DNA of 64,000 bases. Origin: Mantis religiosa. Taxonomy: Eukaryota > Arthropoda > Insecta > Mantodea > Mantidae. The stretch lies in assembly GCA_030765055.1 (NCBI GenBank), contig CM060952.1, positions 174,509,518-174,573,517 of the forward strand, written 5' to 3'. Below, one piece after another: positions 46,441 through 58,495 of the stretch. The notes below the pieces were generated by a model. That model was given only the letters and a program-made list of their open reading frames with translations, did no database searches and was not told the origin of the DNA. A program made the translations under genes and the position numbers. The first letter of the stretch is position 1; each line of letters opens with the position of its first letter.

Positions 46441-47311
46441 AAATTTAAAATGTTATCTACTTATTTGCTTAAATTTGTTTGACTTAGAAAAACATTTGAT
46501 TAATAGTATTCTTGTTGATTTTATTCGTTTTAAGAGAAATATTGCATACATTCACATTTGTATAAAATGAGATTTCTCAGTCTAATGAATGAGTTACAAA
46601 GAGTCAGCAGTTCTGTGAAATTGAGAAAAAATAATTGTTGTGGTTCTGCTAATTACTTATACCTTTTACATAATGAGGTGATGAAGAAGGGGGAAGAGGA
46701 GAGAAAGATAGCAAAGAAAAAGATAAAAGACACCGTTGTTGCCAATTACAGTTAGCTGAAAGTAAGTCTCTGGCTATAAAAAACCGAAAACATGGAGAGA
46801 AGCTGGATGCTTCATCAGTTATCTGAGACATGCCGAAGTATATATTTCGGATTTAATGTATCTTGTGAATTTTCATGAAGGATGGCTGGGTTTGATATTT
46901 CGTCTTGACTTTCACTACTTCCACACAGATTTTATGCTCTGAATTGTCAGAGTATAACCTCTAAAAATGGCGACGAGTAATCAAATCAATTTAAATTTTC
47001 TTTTGAGGAAAATGATTCTATGCGGCCAACCTCTTTCCGAAGTATACAATGATATCTCATTTTGCAAACGATTTAATTTGCTAGTACAGATGCAAAATCC
47101 TCTACAACTTTGAAGAGCAAACAGAATGTTTAAAGCTATATAAATTATATCTAATAAAAGTTAGTGAATATAACAGAGATTAAAATGATCAGAAATACTT
47201 TAGAAGAAAACGTCTTAACAAAAATATTGAATATACCTGAAATATGATTATTTATTGCAATTAAGATAATAATTTTCAATTCATGGCTATTTCTATAATA
47301 ACAATAATAAG
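46441..47311. other. No gene seen
   Basis: AT-rich. A 65-codon frame at 46558-46755 is lysine-rich at its end and unrecognised. Confidence 0.4.
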
Positions 47312-47627
47312 CCATGGCGCGACAGCCCTTAGAGGGCCAAGGCCTACCAACCCGACTGCCGGCCTCACGCATGGCAGAGGTGCACGATCATCCAACCGAT
47401 ACGGGAAGAGATGTGGTCAGCATCTCGGCATCCCCCAGCCGGAATGTTGGTTTCCGTGACCACGGCCGCTTACCTCGCGTAAGCTCCTCACCGGTTCTAT
47501 ACCGGCACCGGTTCTATACCCGGGACCTAAACTCCGCATCACATGGGTGGGACCGAACCCGTGCCGCTTTCCGTGGCCAGAGACTAAGGCATGATGCCTT
47601 AGCCCGCTACGCCACGGCGCAGGACAT
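47312..47627 (-). mobile_element. tRNA-derived SINE, family E copy 2
   Basis: Minus-strand head GCGCCGTGGCGTAGCGGGCT (A box), GGCACGGGTTCGGTCCCACC (B box GGTTCGGTCCC), body GTCCCGGGTATAGAACCGG and ATCGGTTGGATGATCGTGCA, end GGGCTGTCGCGCCATGG. The motif CCGGTTCTATACC is doubled at about 47491-47520, a small local duplication. Confidence 0.82.
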
Positions 47628-48368
47628 GGCTATTTCTAGTACATTAAGAAAGAGGTATTTTCTGCTATAGAGAGAAAGCACTGCACTTCCAGGTCGATCT
47701 ATGTGTCGTCGAATTTCTCTTGCCTATAATTTGTCGTATGAGCAGTGCTTCATTAATTTCACCTCCATCGACTCACTTCTGATTACAGTTAATTTACTTC
47801 ATGTAAATAAGTTTATTTCTTCGGAAATGCCTTGAAACTTCTGTTATCTATGCACTTGTAACTTGGCATTGCAAGAATGTACGCAGCCTAAAAAACGGGA
47901 ATGCCGTTTGCAGTACTGATATCATTCAATAAGCAGCCAAGGTACATCATATGAAATTCACACCACTAAAGACACTTAAGCAGAAGAATATTGGGAAATT
48001 GTTCATACATGTCAAATAGCATTTGATTTTTTTAGCCGAATCATTGATCTCCTTATTCGACATTCTTATGCATTACCATCTGAAATTATATTTTCATAGC
48101 TGCACCCTTTAATTCCTAGAAATCTGACAGAGATCCAAATATCAAAGAGAAATCAAAGTTTCCGAGAGCGTGACTGTTATGCTGCTTTGTGCTAGAATCT
48201 TCAAGGCGCCGCAAAGATTTAAAAATACCAGACTTCGTAGAAAACTGTTGATACAAACTTCAACCTTGCGTGACACAAGCAATGAATCCCATTTTCCCAC
48301 TTAGTCAAAGGCATTTAGTTGGTTAAGTCTTCGCAATTAACTTTAGTGATACATTATTTTTGTTTCAG
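47628..48368. other. No gene seen; ends in acceptor-like tract
   Basis: AT-rich; ends with ATTTTTGTTTCAG at 48356-48368. Confidence 0.4.
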
Positions 48369-48531
48369 ACGGCTTATATTTGAAGATTGCCATGTTATTT
48401 TGTGTTTCTACAAAAGAAATTGATAAACAAATAGCTTATGATAATGCTTTCAAAGAAGAAATTAGAAGAAAATGTCGCTGGGTTACGCTTGAGGTTCCAA
48501 CAAAAGGAGCTTCTATGCGCTACTGCATGAG
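48369..48531 (+). other. Candidate internal exon (unconfirmed)
   Basis: Acceptor TTTTTGTTTCAG, then 163 nt open in one frame (2 + 53 codons + 2), then ATGAG|GTATAT, a plausible donor. Encoded text includes FCVSTKEIDKQIAYDNAFKE, EIRRKCRWVTLEVPTKGASM and RYCMRYIF; it is charged and balanced in composition. I recognise no family and no linked exons, so it may be chance or a remnant. Confidence 0.25.
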
Positions 48532-49301
48532 GTATATCTTTCACAATTATCAAAGTCTTGTAGCGTTTTAACAGACAGTTCTGAAAACGTTACACAGCTC
48601 TGTCTCGTCGGTCTTCTCAAAGACATTCTCAGATAATCTGCATTCCCTCCTCCAATCTTTAATTGCTTGTGCTTTCTTTGAGCACAGAACTTGAGTCAAT
48701 CACGAAAAGCTACTTAGACGAGATATTCCTGTCAATTTGAAATGCACTATGATATGTAATCTTACTGCACTTGCTTCGGCATAAGTTCTAAGTAAAAACG
48801 GAAGTGCTGGCAAGTGCCATTCTTCTTTCTCTATATCGCTTAAATGCTACATTCCATTCATGCTTACATTTAAGTGAGACTGCACCAAAAATGCACATTT
48901 AAAAGCTTTAATCACTCCTCCACTCCAAAAATAGATGATATATTTTACTCACATGAATTTCTCTACTCTTGTACAAACTATTCCTACAAACACTACTTTT
49001 ATTAACTACTTCAAGCAATCTGTGATAAACATCTACAGTTCTTTTGGCGTATACCGTTGTAGGAACGAAGGGAGAAAGGGAATTCAGTATATTAAGCGAT
49101 AGTCAAATGTTAAAATTGCTGATTCCTACGTAAAGGCTTTGACATGTTCATGGCATAAAACAAAAAGAATGACTTCCAACTTGAGATGAGAATACGCAAA
49201 TGGAAACTAACAAACAATAAGAAACATACTTAGGTGTTTATTATAAATTTTATACTCTAACGAAATATAAATTTTTGTAAAGAAAGAAGCGTTTATCTCT
49301 T
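48532..49301. other. No gene seen
   Basis: AT-rich sequence. Confidence 0.4.
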
Positions 49302-49545
49302 GCGGTTTGTGTCTGCCTCACGTTCAAGAGGTCCCTAGTTCGACTCTCGGTCAGAGTGAGTTACCTGGATAAGGTTTTTCCAGGGGATTCCCTTATCCTG
49401 AAAGACGAATGTCCAGTAACTCTAAGCTCTATGGACCCTGGGATCTTTTGAGCACCATTTCACCCATTCCATTCATCGTCCGATATGACTTAAGTTTGGA
49501 GGACGTAAATTAAAAAAAAATAAAAATAAAAATAAAATAAAACTC
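49302..49545 (+). mobile_element. tRNA-derived SINE, family C copy 2
   Basis: GTGTCTGCCTCACGTTCAAG, B box TAGTTCGACTCTCGG, GTTACCTGGATAAGGTTTTT, CCAGTAACTCTAAGCTCTAT and ATTCCATTCATCGTCCGATA, ending in an A-rich tail with AAAAT repeats. Matches 8704-8917 along its length. Confidence 0.85.
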
Positions 49546-50819
49546 TCGTGGTTCATAAATTCTACAGAAGTGATTCAGTAAGAAGAGCGCTTCAAGGGCT
49601 ATACACAGAAAATTCAAGGTGTGCATTCATTAATCATTAAAATATTTTAAACATATGTTATTTCAATCAAAATTGTTAGAGCTATTTTTCAGAAAATTAA
49701 GGATTTGAAAACGTATTAATCTACCTATAGCAGGAAATTAAAAATTTAACCTTATTTAGCCCAAAATGACACAAAACTCAAACATAAATTGAGACCATTG
49801 AAAATCTCATATTTATTAAATTACAGTGTTTATGATGATGGATTTCAAATAATGTTCTTGTTGACCTTCGTACTCTCTCAAATATTTCATCATGAAACTT
49901 TGGTTCCATATTGGATTTATGTTCAATTATTCAAATTTTAACAGGATTACTTTTAGCTATATATTATTCTTCTCATAGTTTTAAGGCTGGTTGTTTACCT
50001 TTACCTTTTAATGTCAATACACAGGTTATATCGCCATTCATGATAGAAAATTTGGATGTAGGTGCATAATTATATACTCAGAAGTATACAAAAATAAATT
50101 AATCACATCATTTATTGAAAACATACAGATAATTCTAATTGAACCTGCAAATATTTTCCTCGTTACTGTATTTGAATATTAATAATATCAATCATTGAAA
50201 AATGTGCAAGACTTTAGAGAAAATATGTAGCAGATATGACTTTATTACACACTTCCTTATAGAGAGAATGAAAATAAGATAAAAGAGACGCATAAGCTAT
50301 CGTCGGAGCTTCTAAAAGTTAGTCGATACTTATGGCTTTCACATTTTAGAATGACCATGGTATATAAACTGAATGATTTCCTATTTAAGTAACATAAAAT
50401 AACCTTAAAATTAAATATATCAACAAGGAATATCTCGAAAATTATCACCTCTGTGAAACTTGAGATAAGTTGAGTGCTCTAATCACATCTACATGTTTGT
50501 ACCTACTAATATGTCGCTGTACTATTTTAGAAAGGTGTTCCAGAGAGAAGAGCATGCCAGAATTATTTACAGAAAATTCAGATAAATATTTAGCTTTACA
50601 TGAATGAGTTTCCGTATGTGGTATCTCGACAAAAATGGTTGTAACATTTTTTTGAGAAAATTTAAAATTTAAAAAAAAAATAGCTGTTGGGGTACTGGGT
50701 ATTTCGGAGTAGGCGATTTTCTTGCAAGTCTGGTCTTGAAGGTGCTGAATTTAATACCAAACGACTTTTCACTTTAGAGATAAACTGTTCACAGACTTGT
50801 ATGACCTTTTTATTAATGA
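49546..50819. other. No gene seen
   Basis: Strongly AT-rich. Confidence 0.45.
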
Positions 50820-51560
50820 TACTGAGCAACAATGAAAATGTCTCGGGCTTAAAATAGTGAATTTACATGTGCTTTCATCTGATGAATTAAAAATCACCAT
50901 AAAAATCATAGATTAGCTCCTGTTTTGAAGATAAAGTGACATTTTATTTTTCAGAGTGAGGATTTTAAATTTGGGGGATTTTTTTTTGCGAGTTGGCACA
51001 CCTGTCAAAATACCGTAGATGACAATAACAAGCATTTGGTTACAGTGCTCCTGCAAAAATACCGTAACCTTGGATGCAACATTTCCTTAAAATTCATTTT
51101 CTCCACTCCCACCTAGACTTTTTCCCTCCTAGTTGTGGAGCTGTTAGTGATGAACATGGGGAGAGATTCCATCAGGATATTTCTGTTATGGAACAAAGAT
51201 ATCAGGACCGTTGGAATGAAGTAATGCTTGTGGATTACTGTTGGTCTTTGTATAGGGATTCTGCGGAACTCCATCACAAGAGGCAAGATTATCTTCAGAC
51301 ACGACTATCTGAGAAGTATTTTTCCAGCAATTTAGAACTCTTAGCATTTAATTATTAGTTTAAAAAAATCAAATGCACTTTCATTGTTGTTAGCATGCAT
51401 GTAATTAAAATGTATCCTTTTCTCTCAATCCGTCTATATGTAATAGTTCCACCATGTGTGTATCATAGAAACTAGAGCTAATAAAATTTTTTCATTGTCA
51501 TATTTGTTTTTCTTAACCCAGAATTAGTAGGAAATGCCGCATGAATTGCTCGAAACATTC
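50820..51560 (+). mobile_element. Family F DNA transposon, worn copy 3
   Basis: Left end TACTGAGCAACAATGAAAAT matches the family start with changes. It lacks about 200 bp present in the others (join near 51009, between CACACCTGTCAAA and ATACCGTAG). It ends near CTCGAAACATTCAG with no readable right inverted repeat. Confidence 0.7.
51036..51356 (+). pseudogene. Family F coding remnant, C-terminal part
   Basis: KHLVTVLLQKYRNLGCN-type text precedes a frameshift. The frame at 51074-51356 is open: LKIHFLHSHLDFFPPSCGAV, SDEHGERFHQDISVMEQRYQ, DRWNEVMLVDYCWSLYRDSA and ELHHKRQDYL. Here the former 3' untranslated region is read through because the usual stop after KRRRSQ is lost by a deletion. The Cys and Gln codons that are stops at 36522-37506 are intact here. 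Confidence 0.65.
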
Positions 51561-54034
51561 AGTTTTTTGTAATCTTTTTTGGATTCCTGTTAGACGAATT
51601 TTGTGGTGTAATGTAATACATCCTCTGCCTACTAAGTCCAAATTAAAGAACATATAAAAAGAACATGGCTGTGCTAATGAGAGTGAAGTAGAGAAAGTAA
51701 AAAATATAATACAATAACTCACAGCAAAAAAAGATTATCTCTAACTAAATATGTCCTTGTCGAATCTTAAGCGAGGAACGCGTATAAAAAATTGAACATC
51801 TTGATGAGACGGAGGAACCAGCTGCCTCCAAGTAAATTGGGTATGATAGGCAGCATAAAAGCAAGAATGGTCTACCACTGAGCTGGTATTCCATGGCATT
51901 CCCTCAGGTCACACAGCAAGAGGCTAACGCTTTATGCGAAATCTGACTGACGGTTGGTGCAGCACGCAAAGGGTGGCGTTCGTCGTTCACACAAGTATGA
52001 ACACATCTGCCACACTTGAAGGAACAAATTCATCTTCCTCACCGCCTTGCCACACCGATAATGATATCGCACCGCAACAATACGCAAATGTACCAAGGGG
52101 TAAAAATAAAAAGGAAACAAAGCAAAACACAGCTAGCACGTGACAGATAAAGACGTCAAGTCCTAATGTGATTTTCGCATGACAGTGAGTAACGGCCTTA
52201 AAAGGTAAATGTGACTGGCCATAATATCGAGAAAGTTAGCCTCTGACCTGAGCTGGGCACATGCGCCAGTCATTTCTCATCCAGCTACTTATCGCGTCTG
52301 ATGAAACATACAAAAAAGAGAAACACGGTACTAGGTCAAACCACAGACGTTGACATGTCAATATGCCCGCTATGATGGAAAACATAAGGTGGGATTTGTG
52401 CAAGTGGCTTCTTTTTTGTATTGTGTTTGCGTGCAAATGTGTCACCATCCATCATTAAGCGGCAGAGACTGATCTGGAGAAATCCCTGCACCTTGCAGCA
52501 AGAGACACGGGCGTCTTCACTCGTTGGTTTTGGACAGCTGATGACAGATGGGTTGTGGGTTTCTTTCTCGAGATTTCTTTCATGCTTCGTGATATTGGGA
52601 ACTCCCACTGGATTACCCTACTTTCCGCAACAGAAGCGTTAGGAAAACAAATACCACATATTGCTTTAAAGGGACCTACCGACCTTTGAACTTCCCAAAT
52701 CCAGAGTGTCATACTGAAATTATAAACGAGTAATTTTATATTATTATAAAAATGATAGAGGGATAGACAAGTAACTGAAATGAATAATGTCCATAATTAA
52801 ACTATATACTATCTAAGAAGCGAGAACTAGAATTTTGTCAGAGATCTGAAGCCATTGGCTAATTTTCTGTTCAGAATAAACAATTATTAAGTCACTGTAG
52901 TTAGTTAAATGTAATTCAGTGTCAGTAGTTTATTAGCTCAATGTTGGGGTAATATGAAGTCAGACGTACAATGAGAAATATGCACATAAAAATATCTGAA
53001 ATTTGCAATAGTAATGCAATTCTGAGAATTTCGCAAGTCACAAAAGTAACAGTAGAATTTCAGATCCGAAAAAGGGATTAAAAATTTGGCTATACATTTT
53101 ATTACCTGTTATGAAAATTCTTCACGTAAGCAGGACTTAAGTTGATAACAGTTGTCTTTCTCTTGTTTTAGTATTTTACAGAGATATCTTTTGCTATTGT
53201 CGATTATCGTCCGATTGCTCTAGGGTAAAATAAAATTGAAGTGGATTCTCCGATTAACAGTTCAATGACTCATGAGAGCTTATATTTTTATTGTTATTAT
53301 GGAAACATTATTTTAAACCGTAAGGTAATAGACATGTCAAAAATTATAACACATAATAGTTTAATAGCTACGGATTTTCGAGCTATGATTCAGAGAAATT
53401 AAAAAGAAAATATTAATCAATCAGAAATGCACTTGAAAGTGCTAATTATTAATATCCTTCATTATGTGTATCAGACGGTTCAACTGCAGTCTCCATTCTC
53501 TCCACACCCATGCACATTCACACCATGAACAAAACACCTCATGGTTCATCTGGAACAGGAGGCAGAGTTACACGCCCTGATGACCTAAGTCAATGGAATC
53601 GGCATTAAAGAAGTTATTAATTTCCGCAAACGTTCTGGATCTTTTCAATTTTAGGTCTACATAAATAAATGCAGGTAGAAGGTCTGATGCATAATTAGAT
53701 TCACGTTAAGTTGTTCTTGTAGTAGGGGCTAGAACACAAATATAAGCTCTTTCCTGGAAACAAATTTTGTAATTTTTATCAGCTTTATGGATACATTTTT
53801 GAGCTATAAAATAAGTTTTATAATGATGAATATGCATTTAATTAACTGGTTTAATGCTTAAAAAAAGAAGAAGATATACACTTAACAAATTTGGATATGC
53901 CTGGTGCTGTAAACTTCTTGCCTTATATTAATAACATTTAAAGATTTAGTTAGCACAAAATTATATTCTAAGTGTTACTTAGAATATAAAAAACCCAGAC
54001 AGAAGAGAGAGAGAGGACTAGGATTTCATTACTA
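51561..54034. other. Unassigned; GC-balanced stretch 51900-52720
   Basis: Most is AT-rich. 51900-52720 has a more even base composition and overlapping open frames on both strands (up to 90 codons, for example minus 52336-52608 and 52455-52712). No protein family is recognised and no inverted or direct ends were found. It may be an unrecognised repeat. Confidence 0.35.
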
Positions 54035-54415
54035 AGGGGATTCGGTATGTAGGCCACCATGCTGGATCCTTGGTTCCTATGCCCCCAAGTGGGGCAGCCC
54101 GGGAGGAAGGATCAGGCAAAGGAGCCACGACAGTACAGAGGCCAGGGTCCCTACAGTTTACTTGGATAGAGACTTCCCCCGACAGGCCAGGACAACGGGC
54201 ACGCTCCCCTACTGCGGGACGACGACGAGCCTAGCAGCCGAGACCCAAAGGTTCCTGGCTAAAAGTCCTGAAATGGTCCCTGCAGAGGAGCGGAGACTGG
54301 CAACCGACCTACCGGAGCAGGAAGCAGTTTTCCTCCTGGCATATCATCCTGCCATGCACCACCGAGATCGCACTGACACTTCTACCCTGAAAGAGATCAC
54401 CAGATGAGATATGAT

Positions 54416-54460
54416 TTTCTTCTTCTTCTTCTTCTTCTTCTTCTTCTTCTTCTTCTTCTT
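54416..54460. repeat. (TTC)n microsatellite, LINE tail
   Basis: About 15 units directly at the 3' end of the minus-strand LINE, so it reads as a (GAA)n tail in the LINE's own sense. Confidence 0.95.
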
Positions 54461-55874
54461 CACTCCAAGGGCTAGGCAATGCTGCCTGTTCCGGCTTAAA
54501 ACATGTCTGAGAATCGCTTTCGGGGTCTTCCCGGATGTCTCTTTCCTCTAGGTTTATAGTTTATAACTCTTCTTGGGATCCTATCTCTCGGCATTCTCTC
54601 AATATGCTCTCGCCATTCATTTCTATAATTTATTATTTTTTCTTCTAAAGAACATATTTCTAAATCTTCTCTTATATTTTCATTTGGGATTTTATCTAAA
54701 AGAGTACATCCCTTTACTGCTCTTAAAAATCTCTCATTTCGGTAGCCTGTATCATGTTTTTGTCTGCTTCTGTTAATGTTCAGAACCAAAAAGAAAAGCA
54801 GGCACAGCCATTACTTTATAAAATTTCATCCGTGTTTCTTTTCTGGTTTTAGTTTTTAGGCTTCTATTTATTATGCCGCATATTTGTTGAAATACTGGTA
54901 ATTTATTTTTAAATCATTTTCGTATTTATAACTGACATATGTTCCCAAATATTTAAAACCCGTAACTTGCTCTAAGATGATATCAATTACTATTTTATTT
55001 CTAACAGTGTCTTTACCTCGAAACACCATTGTTTTTGTTTTATTTGTGGAAATCTTTAAATTATAATCCTTACATAACTTCTGCAAAATATATATTGCTC
55101 TTTGCAGCTCGTCTTCAGTTTTACTTATAATTATTTGGTCATCCGCAAATAGCATCGTCTTAAGAATAAAATTTGGTGCAAGATGAATGCCTCCGTTAAT
55201 CTTAAACATCCACTCTCTAATCAGATCATCTATATAAATTATGAATAAGATAGGAGACAAACTGCAACCCTGTCTTACACCTTGATTTGTATGTATCTAT
55301 TTACTATACATTCCATTTCCAATATGTATGCTGATTGTTGTATCCTTATGTATAGATTTTAGAACTTTAATGAGATGATTTGGCTAGGCTCTTCGAGTCA
55401 TGATTTCCCACAATTTTTTCCTATTTAAAAGATCAAACGCTTTTTCATAATCAATAAAAGCTATATGGGTTTCCAGATTAAATTCTCTTCTTTTTTCTAT
55501 TATCTGCTTAACTGTAAAGGTAGCATCTGTACAGGATCGTCCTTTTCTAAAACCATTTTGTTCTTCTAAAAGTAGAACATATGTAATGGTTTGTAACCTT
55601 TTACTTAAGATTCTTGCATATAATTTATATCCTGTGTTTAAAATACTTATTCCCCTATGGTTCTTACATCTGTTTCGAGCACCTTTCTTAAAAATAGATA
55701 TAATTCGAGCATGTGTCCAGGATCTTGGGATTTGGCATCCATTCCAACAACTATTAATTAAATTCAAAATCCTTTGATTTAGTATCGGTCCACCATATTT
55801 CAATAATTCTGCATTTATTGCATCTTCTCCTGTGGCCTTCCTATTCATTTCTTTTAATGCCGTTTCTAATTCTC
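54461..55874 (-). pseudogene. LINE reverse transcriptase, best copy in the window
   Basis: Three open pieces in coding order. 55848-55384: KATGEDAINAELLKYG, WTHARIISIFKKGARNRCKN, HRGISILNTGYKLYARILSK, EEQNGFRKGRSCTDATF and AFIDYEKAFDLLNRKKLW (palm motif A with Asp). 55260-54871: MSPILFIIYIDDLIREWMFK, LFADDQIIISKTEDELQRAI (FADD active site) and VTGFKYLGTYVS. 54789-54496: RFLRAVKGCTLLDKIPNENI and YKPRGKRHPGRPRKRFSDMF, the C-terminal end. The endonuclease and N-terminal RT are missing. Flanked by ATGAGATATGA (54404-54414) and ATGAGAGATGA (55875-55885), its target duplication in the SINE. Confidence 0.92.
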
Positions 55875-56078
55875 ATGAGAGATGACATGAAATAATAATG
55901 GACATGAAATGGAGGGACAGGAAATTCGAGGGAAGTCATTAACCTACCCAGCATTCGCCTAGCGACCAGGGAAAACCCCGAAAAAACACATAAGTCAGGT
56001 AGGTCAGCCACAGGAATCGAACCCGGGCCTCTCGAATGCGGGCCACAGACGAAACCGCCTGAACCATTCCGCTCGGCG

Positions 56079-57070
56079 AGAGAGAGAGGGAGAGAGAGAT
56101 CTGTAAACGATGGATTCATTGCAATAATTCTACAGGCAGACTAAAAAAAAAAATCACTCCTTGAAAATAATGATGCATTTAACTTTCAAACTCAATACAG
56201 TAAAAGTTAAAAGTACATGTTTTCTCTTCTGTTGCAACGGCAAATATTCTTTTGTGTATTACAGTTTTCATGGACGACGTATACTTCTCCCTTTGTAAAC
56301 TTTAGAATAGTTTAGATTGTTTGATAAAAAACAGAAACTTTTACCTTTTGAATTATATAACAGACTTCATCTGAGAGTACGGGATGAACATTCAAACTTG
56401 TAGTAGAACGATGCACTTTTAAGCAGCTGTAATACTTAAATAAGTGCTAAAAGCTGTTCCGTGAAGTATAAATTCCCTAAGAGTTACAACTGTAGCACAT
56501 CTGTTAGACAATAATGTTTTGAATGCCTGAGCATGTGTGCACAAGTGAGGCAGCCAAATATTCAGGAGCAGAGGCGATTAAACTTTTAAAACAAGCTATA
56601 AACTCTGTGCCATGGGAGTAGAGATTCTTGTTCTCACTATAACGTGAACTAACAACACGCAGTTAAAATTTCATTCAAGAGTCAAATCATGTTTTTCCTT
56701 TCGTGTTTTTTATTCAAACGCTCTAATCTCTTCAGAAAGGGTGTAGGGTTTGATGCTAATGGATAAACGATGTAAATAAAATAAGAACCGGCGTGAAAAC
56801 CTAAAGGTGGTCCGAAAACAAAGCTGGGAATTCTGCTTCCCCCTACCACAAAAGCGTGGAGATGGAGAGAGGGAGAAAAATAAAGAAAGCTTTCGATGAG
56901 ATTGAGATACAAACAAAAACAGTTCGCTTCTACCCTTATGTTTCAGTCCAGAAGATTTTACCTGCTACTCATTTCTTAATTATTCCCATAATAAGTTATT
57001 AAGTTGTTGCTAGCATATAATGTATCTGTGAGCTACAAGCGTAGCCTCTCACTAAATGCTATATAATTTG
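56079..57070. other. (GA)n run, otherwise no gene
   Basis: GA microsatellite at 56080-56099, then AT-rich sequence. Two overlapping minus frames at 56682-56916 are unrecognised. Confidence 0.45.
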
Positions 57071-57206
57071 ATGTACTCATTAAGTGTACTAAAACAAATT
57101 ATTCTAGAGTGATCAATTAAAGTTGCACTAACTGCTTCTTAAACAACAATTTCTTTTCTTCTATTTGTTGACAATGGTAACAGTAATAGTACAACTAGGA
57201 ATTTTA
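57071..57206. repeat. Tandem duplication, left unit
   Basis: TGTACTCATTAAGTGTACTA through GCTTCTTAAACAACAATTTC and TGACAATGGTAACAGTAATA matches 58914-59047. The Tc1 element sits exactly between the two units. Confidence 0.85.
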
Positions 57207-57311
57207 CAGACGTGTGCAAATTATTAGGCTCAATGGCGACATTTTTAACATATACCGTTTATTTTTTATTTATTTAACAGAAATAATATTACAAAATATT
57301 TGTTTGAACTC

Positions 57312-58495
57312 TTAGTATTCTATATGCATTCCTTTAGCCTTTATTACCATTTGGAAGCGTTTAGGCGTGCTCTCTACAAGGGTGGAGCACTTTTCCTTTA
57401 TTTCTTCGTCTCTCTGCGAAATGCTTATCAGGCCCTCAATAAGCTCAACTTTTGTTGTTATTTTCAATTTTTACATTCTCTGTTTAACAATACCCCACAA
57501 ATTCTCTATTGGATTTAAATCAGGACTACTCCTCAGCCATGGTAGTACTTTTACGTTGTTTTCTTTGAGGAACTGGATTACAGATTTTGCTCTATGGCAG
57601 GGGGCACTGTCATGCATGAACACAAAATCATCATTTGGAAACCATTCTTTACTTTGCGGAAATAGTCTTGTTTCTAATACACTTTTATTCTGTTTCTGCT
57701 CCATAGATCCCACAACAATGTATAATCTTCCAGGTCCATGGACAGACATACAGCTCCAGACCATTCTTGATTTTGGGTGCTTTACTCTCTGATCGACACA
57801 CTGAGGGGAAGATGCTTCTTTATCTGTCCTTCTCACATATTGGCTGCTCTCTTCACATACTTCAAACATGGATTCATCTGAGAAAATTACCTGAAACAAT
57901 AAAAATCTCTATTAATATTAAACAGTTCTAAAATTGCTCAAAAATGGTATAACATAACCAGCAATGAGAGAGACAAAGTTTAGGCTGTTTATTTCATTTC
58001 CCTAACACTTACATGCACATATTTTAATTTTATGCTGTATACAGTTTTCATACAATTTGCCTTTCTCCAAAATTCCACTTTATGTTTTTGCACCTCTTTG
58101 GCCAATTCTAAACGTTTTTTAGCCATTTAAGGTGTCAGTGTAGCCTTTTTAAGAGGCCTGCGTGCTGGTAAACCTGCTTCACATAATCTACTGCGAACTA
58201 CTCAGGCTGACATTTGTGTACCGTACTGCTTTAGTTGATTACTGAGGTCAATGCTGGTTGCTCTTCTATTTTGTTTTTCCACCTGCACAAGTTTTCTTTG
58301 CATCCTTTGTGATAGCTTTCTTTTCCTCCCGCATTTTCCATCCCTTTGTGAGGTGTTAAAGCTTGATTAATGCGAGTAACAGATTTTTGTGAAATAAACA
58401 ACTTCTTAGCTATTTAACGTTGTGAATAAAGGGTTTCCTTCAAAAGACTCTCAGTTACAGCTTATCCTTGGGTATAAGTCAGCAGTTCTGCCCAT
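57312..58495 (-). pseudogene. Tc1-like transposase with an intron
   Basis: Start ATG at 58493-58495 (MGRTADL). After an early frameshift the N-terminal DNA-binding region reads AVTESLLKETLYSQR, stop, IAKKLFISQKSVTRINQAL, then QVEKQNRRATSIDLSNQLKQ, stop, VVRSRLCEAGLPARRPLKKA, stop, KRLELAKEVQKHKVEFWRK. An intron (57891-58060) follows. Exon 2 reads VIFSDESMFEVCEESSQYVR (Asp 1), FVFMHDSAPCHRAKSVIQFL (Asp 2) and SSPDLNPIENLWGIVKQRM (Glu of DD34E), stop, then KLKITTKVELIEGLISISQR to the natural end near 57312. Several stops look like CGA to TGA changes. The catalytic triad is still present in exon 2. Confidence 0.9.
57891..58060 (-). other. Predicted 170-nt GC-AG intron in Tc1 transposase
   Basis: Minus strand: exon 1 ends ...TGGAGAAAG and the intron starts GCAAATTG; the intron ends TTTTTATTGTTTCAG before GTAATTTTCTCAGATG. 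Removing it restores the continuous Tc1 signature from the WRK motif to the VIFSDES motif. A nearby GTAAGTG (58007 region) is an alternative donor but would leave about 17 extra residues that do not fit the family. Confidence 0.6.

Larger units (their letters stand above)
54035..56078 (-). mobile_element. Composite SINE A long form split by a LINE
   Basis: Left part (54035-54415) matches the 3' domain at 2515-2925 (GGCCACCATGCTGGATCC, CCTATGCCCCCAAGTGGGG, ATATCATCCTGCCATGCACC, CTGAAAGAGATCACCAGATG). Right part (55875-56078) holds the body and minus-strand head (B box GGTTCGATTCC near 56013-56023, A box TGGTTCAGGCGG near 56057-56068). The LINE 54416-55874 interrupts it. GA-rich runs flank both ends (54003-54016, 56080-56099) and may be the target duplication. 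Confidence 0.82.

Noticed and set aside
56682..56916. Two minus frames with FGPPLGFHAGSYF resembling text at 26855
   Set aside because: The resemblance to the frame over the solo LTR covers only a few residues and the flanking DNA does not align.
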